Source of the DNA: Leucobacter edaphi
Lineage (GTDB): Bacteria; Actinomycetota; Actinomycetes; Actinomycetales; Microbacteriaceae
Length of the DNA: 64,000 nucleotides
Direction of reading: 5' to 3'
NCBI RefSeq assembly: GCF_016522535.1
Contig: NZ_JAEHOI010000011.1
Location: forward strand, 1 to 64,000
Every line of letters begins with the position of its first letter. The stretch's first letter is position 1. Under the pieces are notes generated by a model. The model made no database searches. It was not told the DNA's origin and worked only from the letters and a program-made list of their open reading frames with translations. A program made the translations under genes and the position numbers. Of the stretch, positions 7,770-17,106 are shown one piece after another.

Positions 7770-8087
7770 GTGCGATTCAAGGTGGAAAACAACTCTGGAG
7801 GCAAGCCGAGCTGGTGGCTGATCGCCGGGAACGGCGAGCAGGTGTGCTGGGCCGGGGAGTCGTTCGCGAGCATGTCGAACGCGAAGCGTGCCGCGGCCTC
7901 GTTCAAGGAGGGGGCCGCCGAGGCGAACTTCGAGGTGTACGAGGACGCCGGCGGTAAGTTCCGGTGGCGCGCCAAGCGCGGCGGGCACATCGTCGCCTCC
8001 TCCGGCGAGGCCTTCGCGTCGAAGAGCAACGCGCAGCGCGCGGCGGACAATGTCCAGAGCAAGGTCGGCGCGGCCGAGGGGCCCTAG
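7770..8087 (+). CDS. DUF1508 (YegP-like) protein
   Basis: A 105-residue protein made of two imperfect copies of the YegP/DUF1508 unit: KPSWWLIAGNGEQVCWAGESFASMSNAKRAAASF and the related FRWRAKRGGHIVASSGEAFASKSNAQRAADNV. In each, a three-stranded sheet precedes a helix carrying the SKSNAxRA-type signature. The family is small, cytosolic and of unknown role. GTG start at 7770 with GGAGGAACGCC upstream. The gene stands alone. The two-copy form is the usual arrangement. Confidence 0.85.
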   Translation: MRFKVENNSGGKPSWWLIAGNGEQVCWAGESFASMSNAKRAAASFKEGAAEANFEVYEDAGGKFRWRAKRGGHIVASSGEAFASKSNAQRAADNVQSKVGAAEGP

Positions 8088-8424
8088 CCCGGGCAGTGTA
8101 CCGCCGGGCGGTGGCCGCTCCGCACCGGGGTTCGCGTGCGCCCGGCGCGAGGCCCGATCACGCTCGCCTCGCTCCGCCCCTCACCGCGGCACACTTTCCC
8201 GGTTTTCCGCGCGCCTTCGCGGCAATTATCACGATTGCATAACATCACGGGCGCCAGTTTCCGTCGCGAAACGCTCCGCAAATCCGGAGCGTGCCTGGGC
8301 GCCAGGCCGTTGCCAGCTATGGGAAGACGGCGCCCCGGCAAACCGCTCGCTCCGCGTCGCCAACCAAGAATCTCATCCAATTTTGATGCTTGCGGGTCCT
8401 GATCGGGCCACCTATCGTCGTGGC
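8088..8424. other. intergenic region, 337 bp
   Basis: No convincing gene. At its end TTGCGG (8391-8396) and TATCGT (8413-8418) are 16-17 bp apart and form a promoter candidate for the small ORF at 8425. A lower-GC patch lies at about 8220-8250. Confidence 0.4.
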
Positions 8425-8595
8425 ATGGCAAGCTCAGCGCAGCAGGTCACTCAGGACCGCAAGGTCGCACACGGCGGCGCCGCTGCCCGTGCGAATTTCG
8501 CGCTCCGTGCCTCCGTGCCCGCGCTGTCAGACCCGAACCGGCGCTCCGACCAGTTCATCGAGCGTGTCCTGATCAAGACTCGGACCCCTCCCTGA
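8425..8595 (+). CDS. small hypothetical protein, leaderless
   Basis: A 56-residue basic peptide: Ala/Arg-rich N-terminal half (KVAHGGAAARANFALR), then LSDPNRRSDQFIERVLI. No family is recognised. It is proposed as a gene because a promoter-like pair (TTGCGG, then TATCGT at 8413-8418) places the transcript start at the ATG, the same six-base spacing seen at clear genes in this window. It could instead be a chance frame next to a promoter for the esterase operon downstream. Confidence 0.35.
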   Translation: MASSAQQVTQDRKVAHGGAAARANFALRASVPALSDPNRRSDQFIERVLIKTRTPP

Positions 8596-8820
8596 CGAGC
8601 TCATTCAGCCCCGTGCCCAACGGCCGGGGCAGTCCGGGTGCGCCCGGACGAACGTTCCGCGTTCCCTGCGCATCGGATCGCACCTGAGCCGGTGCGCGAT
8701 CTCCGCGTTCAGAGCCGTGACTCGCCGAGCAGCGAATCCCATCGCCCGGTCGCCGCGCCCATCTTCGTGCGACGCCCTCATGCCTCCCGTTCCCCGTACC
8801 CGCGAGCCGAAAGGAAAGCC

Positions 8821-9894
8821 GTGCAGACGTTCTCCGCGATCCCTGAGCGCATTCGAGACGCATTCACCCCGCAGATGCGGGCCGTCGTCGAGCACCAGCT
8901 CGACCGCGCGGCGGCCCTGCGCGCCGACGGCGCGGATCAGGCAACCGACGGGACGCTCGCGGAGGATCCCCGGCCGGGCCCGAACGGCGCCGCGCTGATC
9001 GCCGCGGCACGATCCGAGTACCTCGCGGAGCGGGCGTTCTGGAACCAGGGCGGGCCGCGGATGCACGAGACCAGGGATTTCCTCATCAACGCAGCCGGAA
9101 CGGAGGTCCCCGTGCGCATGCACCGCCCCGGTGACGCGCGCGTTCTCCCCGCGATCGTGTTCCTGCACGGCGGCGGCTTCACCCTCGGGAACCTCGACTC
9201 CCACGACCGGATCGCGCGGGTCCTCGCGGAAGCCAGCGGCGCGGCCGTGATCGCCGTCGACTACACGCTCTCCCCCGAGGCGCGGTTCCCCCAGGCCCTG
9301 CACGAGTGCGCGGGAGTGATCGCGCGGCTCGCGCTCGACGGCGAACGGTACGGACTCGACGGCGGGCGGCTCGCCGTCGCCGGCGACTCCGCGGGGGCCG
9401 CGCTGTCGCTCGGCTCCGCGCTCCTGCTGCGTGACGAACCGGACCGCGTCCCCGAGGCCGCAGCGGATCCCGATCGGGTCTTCGCTTCGCTCCGCGCGAT
9501 GCTGCTCTACTACGGGGCGTACGGTCTCGCGAACTCGTCCTCGCGCGCCAGCTACGGCGGCTTCTGGGACGGCATGTCCTCGGACGACCTCGGCAGTATC
9601 ACCGACACGTACCTGTCGAAGCCAGCGGACCGGAAGAGCCCGTACGCCTCGCCGCTGACGGCAGACCTCGACGCGGCGCTCCCTCCTGCCCTCATCATCG
9701 GGGCCGAACTCGATCCGCTGCGGGACGACAGCGAGGCACTCGCGACGCGGCTCGAGGCCGCCGGCCACGAGGTCGAGTGGGAGATCGTCCCCGGAGTCCT
9801 GCACTCCTTCCTCCACTTCGGCCGCATGCTCGACGAGGCCGGCGCTGCGCTCACCCGCGGAGCCGAGTTCGCGCGAGACCGGCTCGCAGAATAG
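8821..9894 (+). CDS. alpha/beta hydrolase, HSL-type esterase
   Basis: This 357-residue esterase/lipase of the hormone-sensitive lipase family carries the oxyanion motif HGGGF at 116-120, the nucleophile elbow GDSAG with Ser190, acid Asp298 (AELDPLRD) and His328 (GVLHSFLH). About 75 N-terminal residues form the cap typical of the family. The GTG at 8821 is chosen for its AAAGGAAAG ribosome binding site; the frame is open upstream but lacks a comparable site. It precedes a peptide ABC importer on the same strand with a 150-bp gap and no clear terminator. It may act on an imported ester- or amide-containing substrate, but that link is only inferred. Confidence 0.85.
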   Translation: MQTFSAIPERIRDAFTPQMRAVVEHQLDRAAALRADGADQATDGTLAEDPRPGPNGAALIAAARSEYLAERAFWNQGGPRMHETRDFLINAAGTEVPVRMHRPGDARVLPAIVFLHGGGFTLGNLDSHDRIARVLAEASGAAVIAVDYTLSPEARFPQALHECAGVIARLALDGERYGLDGGRLAVAGDSAGAALSLGSALLLRDEPDRVPEAAADPDRVFASLRAMLLYYGAYGLANSSSRASYGGFWDGMSSDDLGSITDTYLSKPADRKSPYASPLTADLDAALPPALIIGAELDPLRDDSEALATRLEAAGHEVEWEIVPGVLHSFLHFGRMLDEAGAALTRGAEFARDRLAE

Positions 9895-10044
9895 ACCAGC
9901 GCCCCACGCGGGCACCACCCCCCGAGAGAACGCAGGACCACCAGGAAACAGACCGAAGCCCACACCGAGCATCGCAACTCGGCCCGACGAATCCCAGCTC
10001 AACCGCACCCGCGGACCTGGAAACGCGAAAGGAAGCGACTCAAG

Positions 10045-11631
10045 GTGAACAGCGGATCGCATCTGCACCACGCGCGGTGGACCCCGTCCCGCCGCACACT
10101 CATCGGCACGACACTCCTGGTCGGCCTGTCCGGCCTCCTGACCGCCTGCGGCAGGCCCCCGGCTCTCAAGACCGGCCCGATCGACATCGGCCCGCCTGTC
10201 ACGGGCGGCACTCTCCGGATCGGCTTCGTCGGCGGCGGCGCCGCGGACACCCTCGACGGCGCCATCGCGACGAACCTCGGCGACGTCGCCCGGGCGATCA
10301 ACATGTATGACGCGCTTCTCTACCGCGACGACGATTTCGTCCTGCAGCCGTTGCTCGCGACATCGGTGACGTCGAACCCCGACGCGACCGTCTGGACGGC
10401 GAAGCTGCGCCCCGGCGTGAAGTTCTGCGACGGCCGGCCGGTGACGTCGAAGGACGTCGTGGCGAGCATGCGCAGGATCATCGACCCCGACGATCCCAAG
10501 AGCGGCGCGGCGAGCCTGGGCCATCTGCGCGAGGTCGTTGCCCTCGACGAGCACACCGTCGAGTTCCGTCTGAGCCAGCCGGACTCCGCGCTCGATGACA
10601 GCCTCGGGCAGTACTCCATCACCATCGTCCCCGAGGACTTCGACCCGGCGAAACCCGTCGGCACCGGCCCCTTCATGCTGCAGAGCTTCACGCCGGGTCA
10701 GTCGACGATCCTGCGCAGGAACCCGCACTACTGGGGCGATGAGGCGCCCTACCTCGACGAGGTCGAGCTGCTCAACTTCAACGACACCGACGCGCTCATC
10801 AACGCGCTGCTGTCGAGCCAGGTCGACGCCGTCGCGCAGATCCCGGCGGCGCTCGCCGAGGTCATCGGATCCGACGCCCGCATGCAGATCCTCAATTCCA
10901 AGACGGGCATGTGGCTTCCCTTCACGATGCGAACCGACGTCGCCCCCTTCAACGACGCCAGGGTGCGGCAGGCCTTCCGCCTCGCTGTTGACCGCGATCA
11001 GATGGTCGAGCAGGTCCTTTCCGGGTACGGCACGGTCGGAAACGACATGTTCGCGAGTTTCGATCCCGCGTATCCCTCCTTCCCGCAGCGGGTTCAGGAT
11101 CTCGCCGAGGCGAAGCGCCTGCTCGCCGAAGCTGGGCACCCGGACGGGCTCTCCGTCGAACTCGTGACGGCCCCGATCCAGGCCGGCGTCGTCGAGGCGG
11201 CACAGGTGTTCGCCGAGCAGGCGGCCGGGGCAGGGATCACGGTCAAGATCAAGAAGATGGATCTCACCTCCTACTGGGGCGACTATCTCAACTATCCGTT
11301 CTCGCAGAGCTTCTGGTACACGCGCAACTTCCTGCCCCAGGCGAACTCCGGCGCAATGCCGGACTCCCCGTTCAACGAGACGCACTGGACCGACAAGGAG
11401 TTCGTGGCGCTCGTGCAGCGGGCCCGCGGAGAGACGAATGAGGCGGCGAGGAACCGCCTGATCGAGCAGGCCCAGAAAATCATGTACGACCGCGGGGGCA
11501 ACATCATCTGGGGCTTCGCGAACCAGCTCGACGCCTACCAGAGCTACGTCGGCGGCCTCGTTCCGAACGCGACGGGCCTGCCGCTCTCCGGGTTCCAACT
11601 GCGTCGCGTGTGGATTGGAGAACCGGCATGA
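10045..11631 (+). CDS. peptide/nickel ABC transporter, substrate-binding lipoprotein
   Basis: Family 5 solute-binding protein (DppA/OppA class), 528 residues, anchored outside the membrane. The N-terminus has a twin Arg pair (SRRTLIG) and a hydrophobic stretch to LLTAC with the lipid-attachment Cys at 35. The mature part has family-5 signatures: VTSNPDATVWTAKLRPGVKF, GTGPFMLQSF, and a C-terminal TDKEFVALVQRARGE region. GTG start with AAAGGAAG upstream. Its stop overlaps the permease start at 11628 in a four-base ATGA. The ligand, probably a di- or oligopeptide, cannot be fixed from sequence. Confidence 0.9.
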   Translation: MNSGSHLHHARWTPSRRTLIGTTLLVGLSGLLTACGRPPALKTGPIDIGPPVTGGTLRIGFVGGGAADTLDGAIATNLGDVARAINMYDALLYRDDDFVLQPLLATSVTSNPDATVWTAKLRPGVKFCDGRPVTSKDVVASMRRIIDPDDPKSGAASLGHLREVVALDEHTVEFRLSQPDSALDDSLGQYSITIVPEDFDPAKPVGTGPFMLQSFTPGQSTILRRNPHYWGDEAPYLDEVELLNFNDTDALINALLSSQVDAVAQIPAALAEVIGSDARMQILNSKTGMWLPFTMRTDVAPFNDARVRQAFRLAVDRDQMVEQVLSGYGTVGNDMFASFDPAYPSFPQRVQDLAEAKRLLAEAGHPDGLSVELVTAPIQAGVVEAAQVFAEQAAGAGITVKIKKMDLTSYWGDYLNYPFSQSFWYTRNFLPQANSGAMPDSPFNETHWTDKEFVALVQRARGETNEAARNRLIEQAQKIMYDRGGNIIWGFANQLDAYQSYVGGLVPNATGLPLSGFQLRRVWIGEPA

Positions 11632-12587
11632 TCCTGCGATTGATCGTCAAGCGACTCGCCATCAGCGTCGCGACCCTGCTCGTCGTCTCGATGGTGATCT
11701 TCTTCGTCACCCTGCTCCTCCCCGGTGATCCCGCTCAGGCGATCCTCGGGCAGCAGGCGACGCCCGAGCGGATCGCCGCCATTCACGAGCAGATGAACCT
11801 CAACGAGCCGGCGTGGAAGCGCTACCTGCTGTGGCTCGGCGGACTCTTCGTCGGGGACTTCGGTGTCTCGGCGGCGACCTCGCAGCCCGTTTCGGCCCTC
11901 ATCGGGCAGCGGGTTGGCGCTTCGCTCTTCCTCATGGTCTCGGCGGCGATCATCTCGATCCCCGTCGGCATCATCGTCGGGATCTGGTCGGCGCTCCGGC
12001 GCGGCCGCGCCACCGATACCGCGATCACGGGCATCTCCCTCGTGCTCGCCGCGCTCCCCGAGTTCGTGGTCGGCATCGCACTCGTCGCGCTGTTCGCCAC
12101 CACCGTGTTCCCGATCCTCCCCGCCGTCACGATGCAGCCGCCGGGCACCCAGGTGTGGGACTACCCGGCGCAGCTGATCCTGCCCGTGCTGGTGCTCGTG
12201 CTCGTCGTCACGCCCTACATCGCGCGCATGATGCGCGCGACCATGCTGGAGGTGCTGGATTCCGGGTACGTCGAGATGGCGCGCCTGAAGGGCACTCCCG
12301 AGCGCCGGATCATCTGGCGCCACGCCCTCCCGCACGCGATCGGACCCGTCGCCCAGGTCATCGCGATCCAGCTCGCGTGGATGGCCGGCGGCGTCGTGGT
12401 CGTCGAGTTCCTGTTCCGCTATCCGGGCCTCGGGCAGGCCCTCATCGAGGCGGTGAACTATCGCGACGTGATGGTCGTGGTGGCGATCACGATGATCGTC
12501 GCGGCGATCTACGTGGTCGTCAACCTCATCGCGGACATCATCGGGATCCTCGCGAACCCGAAACTGCACACTCGAGGGGAGAATTAA
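11628..12587 (+). CDS. peptide ABC transporter permease, DppB type
   Basis: Inner-membrane permease of 319 residues with six predicted helices. The N-terminal helix after MILRLIVKRL is followed by the DppB-type LPGDPAQAILGQQATPERI periplasmic stretch. The EAA-type ATPase contact loop reads YVEMARLKGTPERRIIWRHALP. The ATG at 11628 overlaps the binding-protein stop, indicating translational coupling; codons further upstream lie inside that gene. It pairs with the DppC-type permease that follows one base later. Confidence 0.92.
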   Translation: MILRLIVKRLAISVATLLVVSMVIFFVTLLLPGDPAQAILGQQATPERIAAIHEQMNLNEPAWKRYLLWLGGLFVGDFGVSAATSQPVSALIGQRVGASLFLMVSAAIISIPVGIIVGIWSALRRGRATDTAITGISLVLAALPEFVVGIALVALFATTVFPILPAVTMQPPGTQVWDYPAQLILPVLVLVLVVTPYIARMMRATMLEVLDSGYVEMARLKGTPERRIIWRHALPHAIGPVAQVIAIQLAWMAGGVVVVEFLFRYPGLGQALIEAVNYRDVMVVVAITMIVAAIYVVVNLIADIIGILANPKLHTRGEN

Positions 12588-12588
12588 T

Positions 12589-13545
12589 ATGTCGAACCAG
12601 CGAGAAGCTGCGAGTGTCCACAGCTCAGATGGGCAGATCCCGCAGGGCCCGAACACGGGAGCACCGTCCGCTGAGCCCGGCCACGGGGGCGGAGGCGCCG
12701 CGAGCTCGCGCGTCACCCTCGTGTCCCGGTTCTGGCAGCAACGCCAGGCCAAGGTGGGCGTCGTGCTCACCGCCGTGGTCCTGCTGTTCGCCTTCCTCGG
12801 GCCGCTCCTGCTGCCGTGGGCGACGGGCTACACCGCGACCGAGTTCGCGGGCCGCCCCTTCCAGCCGGACGGCCTGTTCGGCACCGACAACCTCGGCCGC
12901 GACGTGTGGTCGCGCTTCCTCGCCGGCGGACTCAGCCTCCTGTTCTATTCGGCCCTCGCGACCCTCCTCGGGCTCGCCATCGGCGTCGCATTCGGCATGG
13001 CAGCCGCCTACGCGGGCGGCTGGTTGGATTCCCTGATCATGCGCGCAAATGACGTGCTTTTGGCGGTGCCGCAGCTGCTGTTTGCCCTGCTCGCCGTCAC
13101 CGTCCTCGGGCCGCACGGCTGGGTGCTCGTCACGGTGATCGGGATCACCCACGCACCGAGAATCGCGAGGGTGACCCGCTCGGCCGCGCTCAACGTCATC
13201 AACGAGGACTACATCCGCGCCGCCGAAATGTACGCGGTGCCGCGCTGGCGGATCCTGTTCCGCGAGATCATGCCGAACATCACCGGCCCGCTGTCGGTCG
13301 AGGCCGGGCTCCGCCTCACCTATTCGATCGGCGCGATCGCCTCGCTCTCGTTCCTCGGATTCGGCGTGCAGCCCCCGACCGCAGACTGGGGCCTCATGAT
13401 CAACGAGAACCGCATCGCGCTCTCGCTGCAGCCGGCGGGCGTCCTGCTCCCGGTGCTCGCGATCGCAGTGCTCACCATCGGCACCAACCTCATCGCGGAT
13501 TCGATCGCACGCGCATCCGCCAACACGAACGCAGGTGAGAACTAA
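12589..13545 (+). CDS. peptide ABC transporter permease, DppC type
   Basis: Second permease subunit, 318 residues. About 35 polar residues lead to the first helix (AKVGVVLTAVVLLFAFLGPLLL). The DppC hallmark GTDNLGRDVWSRFLAGG follows, then the EAA loop YIRAAEMYAVPRWRILFREIMPN and GFGVQPPTADWGLMI. The ATG has GAGGGGAG upstream. It ends just before the ATPase gene, leaving one base between stop and start. Together with the DppB-type subunit it forms the membrane channel. Confidence 0.92.
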   Translation: MSNQREAASVHSSDGQIPQGPNTGAPSAEPGHGGGGAASSRVTLVSRFWQQRQAKVGVVLTAVVLLFAFLGPLLLPWATGYTATEFAGRPFQPDGLFGTDNLGRDVWSRFLAGGLSLLFYSALATLLGLAIGVAFGMAAAYAGGWLDSLIMRANDVLLAVPQLLFALLAVTVLGPHGWVLVTVIGITHAPRIARVTRSAALNVINEDYIRAAEMYAVPRWRILFREIMPNITGPLSVEAGLRLTYSIGAIASLSFLGFGVQPPTADWGLMINENRIALSLQPAGVLLPVLAIAVLTIGTNLIADSIARASANTNAGEN

Positions 13546-13546
13546 C

Positions 13547-15361
13547 ATGGCTCAGAAACACGCAGCGGCCCGCCCCGCAACCGTGAGCCGCAAGGACGGA
13601 ACCGCCTGGCACTCGCGCATGATCGCGGAAGAACCGATCCTCGAGGTCGAAGGACTCACGATCTCCGCGACGGCGACCGAGCTCCCCGTGGTCTCGGACG
13701 TGTCGCTCAGCCTGAAGGCCGCGGAGATCCTCGCCCTCGTCGGCGAGTCCGGATCCGGCAAGACGACCGTCGGCCTCGCGCTCCTCGGGCACATTCGCCG
13801 GGGACTCGAACTCACGCGCGGAACCGTCACCCTGCACGCCTCCCACGACAGCGACCCCGCCGAGATGTTCACGGTCGACGACGCGTCACGGCAGGCGCTG
13901 CGCGGCGCACGCGTCAGCTACGTGCCGCAGGACCCCGCGCTCTCGCTGAACCCGGGAATTCGCGTCGGCCAGCAGATCAGGGAGGTGCTCGACGTGCACG
14001 GCTTCGGCGATTCGGAGGCGGATCGCGACGAGCGGGTGCGCTCCGTCCTGCGCGAGGTCGGGCTTCCCGACACCGACGCCTACCAGCGCAGGTGGCCCCA
14101 CCAGCTCTCGGGAGGGCAGCAGCAGCGCATCGGCATCGCGATGGCGTTCGCGATGTATCCCGACGTGATCGTGCTCGACGAACCCACGACGGGCCTCGAC
14201 GTCACCACGCAGGAGCAGGTGCTCGAGACGATCCGCGATATGACGGTCAAGAACCGGGTCGCAGGGCTGTACATCACGCACGACCTCGCCGTGGTCTCCG
14301 AGATCGCGGACCGCGTCGCCGTGATGCTGCACGGCGAACTCGTGGAGGTCGGGGAAACGGCGCAGGTGCTCGGCCGCCCGCAGCACGCCTACACCCGCCG
14401 TCTCCTCGCGGCCGTCCCCGATCTGGCCGGAAAGAACCAGATCGGCAAGCGCTGGAAGCTCGACTCGCGCACCGCGGACTTCCTCACCGGGGAGCTCGAC
14501 ATCCTGCGGCACACGAACCCGGAACTCGTCGAAACGCAGCGGCGCAGCGCCGAGACGAGTGACGAGCCGGGCGCGGAGGAGCAGGCGCCCGGAGCGGCCG
14601 ACACTCCCCCGGAGCCGATCGTCTCCGTCCGCGACCTCAGCGTCGCGTACGGCAAGAACCGGGTCCTGCGCGGCATCGATCTCGACTTCAGGCTCGGCGA
14701 GAGCACGCTGCTGCTCGGCCAGTCCGGATCGGGCAAGACCACGCTCGCGCGCGCGATCTCGGGGCTCCTCGGCAACTACGAGGGCTCCGTGTCCTATCGT
14801 GGCGCGGAGCTCGCGCGGTCCACGCGGGACCGCACCCAGGAGCAGCGGCGCGCGATCCAGTACGTCTTCCAGTCGCCGTTCTCATCGCTGAACCCGCGCC
14901 GCACGCTCGGCCAGTCGCTCTCCGTTCCGCTCGAGATGTCCGGCGAGCTCAGCGCGCAGCAGCGACGCGAACGCGTGCGCGACGCGCTCGACGCGGTGCA
15001 GCTCGGACGGGAGTTCTTCAACCGCCGGCCCGGCGACCTCTCCGGCGGCGAGCGTCAGCGCGCCGCGATCGCACGCGCGCTCGTGAATACGCCCGAGGTG
15101 CTCGTCTGCGACGAGATCACCTCCGCGCTCGACGTCTCGGTGCAGGCGAACATCATCTCGCTGCTGCACACGCTGCAGGAGGAACGCGAGCTCACGATCC
15201 TATTCGTGACGCACAACATCGCCCTCGCCAGGCACATCGCCACCCGCATCGCCGTACTCAACCGCGGCGAGATCGTGGACGACGGCCCCGTCGACGACGT
15301 GCTCGAGCACCCGCGCCACGACTACACGAGGGAGCTGCTCGCGAACATCCCGACGCTGTGA
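13547..15361 (+). CDS. fused DppD-DppF type ABC ATPase
   Basis: A single 604-residue chain with two complete ABC ATPase domains, replacing the two separate peptide-transporter ATPases. Domain 1: Walker A GESGSGKTT at about 66, signature LSGGQQQR near 185, Walker B VIVLDEPTT, and the OppD-type C-terminal tail. A charged linker (about residues 325-350) leads to domain 2: GQSGSGKTT, LSGGERQR and VLVCDEITS. The Asp-Glu-Ile in domain 2's Walker B still keeps the catalytic Glu. It is the last gene of the importer operon. Such fusions are known in actinobacteria. Confidence 0.92.
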   Translation: MAQKHAAARPATVSRKDGTAWHSRMIAEEPILEVEGLTISATATELPVVSDVSLSLKAAEILALVGESGSGKTTVGLALLGHIRRGLELTRGTVTLHASHDSDPAEMFTVDDASRQALRGARVSYVPQDPALSLNPGIRVGQQIREVLDVHGFGDSEADRDERVRSVLREVGLPDTDAYQRRWPHQLSGGQQQRIGIAMAFAMYPDVIVLDEPTTGLDVTTQEQVLETIRDMTVKNRVAGLYITHDLAVVSEIADRVAVMLHGELVEVGETAQVLGRPQHAYTRRLLAAVPDLAGKNQIGKRWKLDSRTADFLTGELDILRHTNPELVETQRRSAETSDEPGAEEQAPGAADTPPEPIVSVRDLSVAYGKNRVLRGIDLDFRLGESTLLLGQSGSGKTTLARAISGLLGNYEGSVSYRGAELARSTRDRTQEQRRAIQYVFQSPFSSLNPRRTLGQSLSVPLEMSGELSAQQRRERVRDALDAVQLGREFFNRRPGDLSGGERQRAAIARALVNTPEVLVCDEITSALDVSVQANIISLLHTLQEERELTILFVTHNIALARHIATRIAVLNRGEIVDDGPVDDVLEHPRHDYTRELLANIPTL

Positions 15362-15570
15362 GGGGTGGCAGGGGCGGGCCGCACACGCAACCGGAATGAA
15401 ACTCGTCTCCGAACGTCCACCGAGCATGCGTGGGGGCAGAGGGACCAATTCGGTGCGAAAAATGTTGGTGCTTGCGTAGTGCGGGTCGTCAGCATGGACG
15501 GCGTCCGAGAATGCGCAGGACCCGTGCGACTTCGAGCTGTGGAACGCACTCCGGCACGTGAAAGGCGCTC
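15362..15570. other. intergenic region at the edge of the lower-GC patch
   Basis: It separates the peptide importer from the accessory ABC genes. Only a GAAAGG ribosome binding site before 15571 can be pointed to. No hairpin with a U-tract and no direct repeat matching the tRNA-Gln end were seen. Confidence 0.4.
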
Positions 15571-16302
15571 ATGCCCGACTCCTCCCGGCATCCGAGCATC
15601 GAGTATGACGGCTTCTCAAAGCACTTCGGTCGGATCAGAGCAGTCGAGGGGATCACTTTCAGCGTTGCTCCGGGCCCAATCGTCGGGTTCCTGGGACCCA
15701 ACGGCGCCGGCAAAACGACGGCCCTTCGCGGTATTCTCGGCCTCCTGCGTCCCACGCGCGGTTCCGCAACAGCGCTAGGCAAGCCGCTCGAGGCGCCCGA
15801 GAACCGCGGGCTGGTCGTCGGAGCCCACCTTGACGGAATCGGGTTCGAGACCGGTATCACCGCCAGCCGCCATCTCAAGATCGCCTGCCTCGCGCTCGGC
15901 CAGCCACGGAGTCGCGTGGACGAAGTGTTGCGGGAAGTCGACTTAGCGGCGCTGGCGAGACGACGCGTAAAGACATTTTCCACGGGAATGGTGCAGCGCC
16001 TCGGGCTTGCGACCGCGCTCCTCGGGTCACGACCCATTTTTGTAGTCGACGAGCCGGGGAACGGTCTGGACCCGGAAGATCTGCGCTGGCTGAAACAGAA
16101 CCTCCGCACATTCGCAGACGAGGGCGGAACCGTGCTGGTGTCGAGTCACCAGCTTGCAGATTTTTCGAGCATCGTTGACGAGCTCGTGATCATGAAACGC
16201 ACCGTACTGTACGCGGGTACCCATGAGTCGCTCGTGGGTGCAGACAACGCGACGCTCGAAGAGAAGTACTTCGAATTGACTGACCCATTTGCGGCTCAGT
16301 AG
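15571..16302 (+). CDS. ABC transporter ATP-binding protein, BcrA-like
   Basis: ATPase of 243 residues like those of bacitracin/lantibiotic-type drug exporters. Walker A is GPNGAGKTT at about residue 46, Walker B IFVVDEPGNGLDPE, and the switch histidine is in VLVSSHQLADF. The signature loop reads FSTGM rather than LSGGQ, a variant seen in the BcrA group. The tail LEEKYFELTDPFAAQ is typical of that group. Its partner permease at 16305 is two bases downstream but broken. Base composition is lower in GC than in flanking operons, which suggests horizontal acquisition. Confidence 0.85.
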   Translation: MPDSSRHPSIEYDGFSKHFGRIRAVEGITFSVAPGPIVGFLGPNGAGKTTALRGILGLLRPTRGSATALGKPLEAPENRGLVVGAHLDGIGFETGITASRHLKIACLALGQPRSRVDEVLREVDLAALARRRVKTFSTGMVQRLGLATALLGSRPIFVVDEPGNGLDPEDLRWLKQNLRTFADEGGTVLVSSHQLADFSSIVDELVIMKRTVLYAGTHESLVGADNATLEEKYFELTDPFAAQ

Positions 16303-16304
16303 GA

Positions 16305-16901
16305 ATGCGACGCGCTGTTGCAGCAGAACTGCTCCGGGCGGTCAGCGGATTCTCCTTCATTGCCGCGGCGCTGTACTTCTTCCTCATCCCATTCTTTGTT
16401 CTCACCCAGACAAGTGGCTTCGATGGTCTCTCCGGGGTGTCGTCCGTAGAGGCGAGCCACGCGTTCTTTCGTCCAGCGGGAAGCATTTCCATTGCGACGG
16501 CCTCCATCGCCGCCTCTTCAGTCACCCGAGAGTTCTACTACGAATCGATTGATCGGAGCTTGATACTGAACGGGAAGCGGCAGCTTCTGCTCGCAAAGGT
16601 CGCCGCCACCGCGATCGTCGGCGCCGGAATGTCCCTGTTCCTGCTCGCAGCGTGGTCAGCGATAGGCCTTATCTGGCTGAGGAACCCGGGATTGAGCCTC
16701 GTGTTCGATGAGGTCACTCTCGAGGTGGGACTCGGCATGGTGTCCGCCAGTCTCCCCGCGGTGGCCTTCGGATGCCTTCTGGCCTGAGGAATCAGAAACT
16801 ACTACGCGACCGCGGCTCTCGTCCTCGTCCCGCCACTGACCCTGAAAATTCCGCTGAGATCCTCGAACCCCGGCCGAGGTCGAACAGGCCCATTCTGCTG
16901 A
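16305..16901 (+). pseudogene. ABC permease interrupted by a TGA stop
   Basis: The first 160 residues encode a membrane protein: helices near SGFSFIAAALYFFLIPFFVL, AGSISIATASIAASSV, VAATAIVGAGMSLFLLAAWSAIGL and GLGMVSASLPAVAFGCLLA, with the TREFYYESIDRSL segment common in BcrB/YhaP-type permeases. A TGA at 16785 ends it. The same frame then continues GIRNYYATAALVLVPPLTLKIPL, which reads as the next membrane helix, before a second stop at 16899. Five or six helices would be expected, so the gene is truncated by a nonsense change (TGG to TGA would restore it) or by a sequencing error. Confidence 0.65.
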
Positions 16902-17106
16902 AACCGAGACGCTACTGTCACCGACCGGATGACAGGAAACCGTTCAGAACAAAAACTAGGCCAATTCACTTGACGCAGATCCGTGCCGTGCACCCTTGCG
17001 TCTGCCATTCACGGCGCCGCGCTGCCCCGCTTGCTCACGGCAAGGTCCCGCTCCGAGCAGGCATTCGAGATTCGTTGCGAGTGCGTAATTCCGGCACCCT
17101 TACACA
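16902..17106. other. non-coding remnant between permease fragment and immunity gene
   Basis: No intact gene. Unrelated short frames only. The end of a frame reading GNRSEQKLGQFT stops near 16972 and might be a leftover C-terminus of the permease or another gene, but this is not secure. Confidence 0.3.

Noticed and set aside
8605-11598. Very long open frame on the minus strand opposite the esterase and binding-protein genes
   Set aside because: GC-rich antisense shadow: no family motifs, low-complexity Arg/Gly/Glu composition, and it overlaps two well-supported genes on the other strand.
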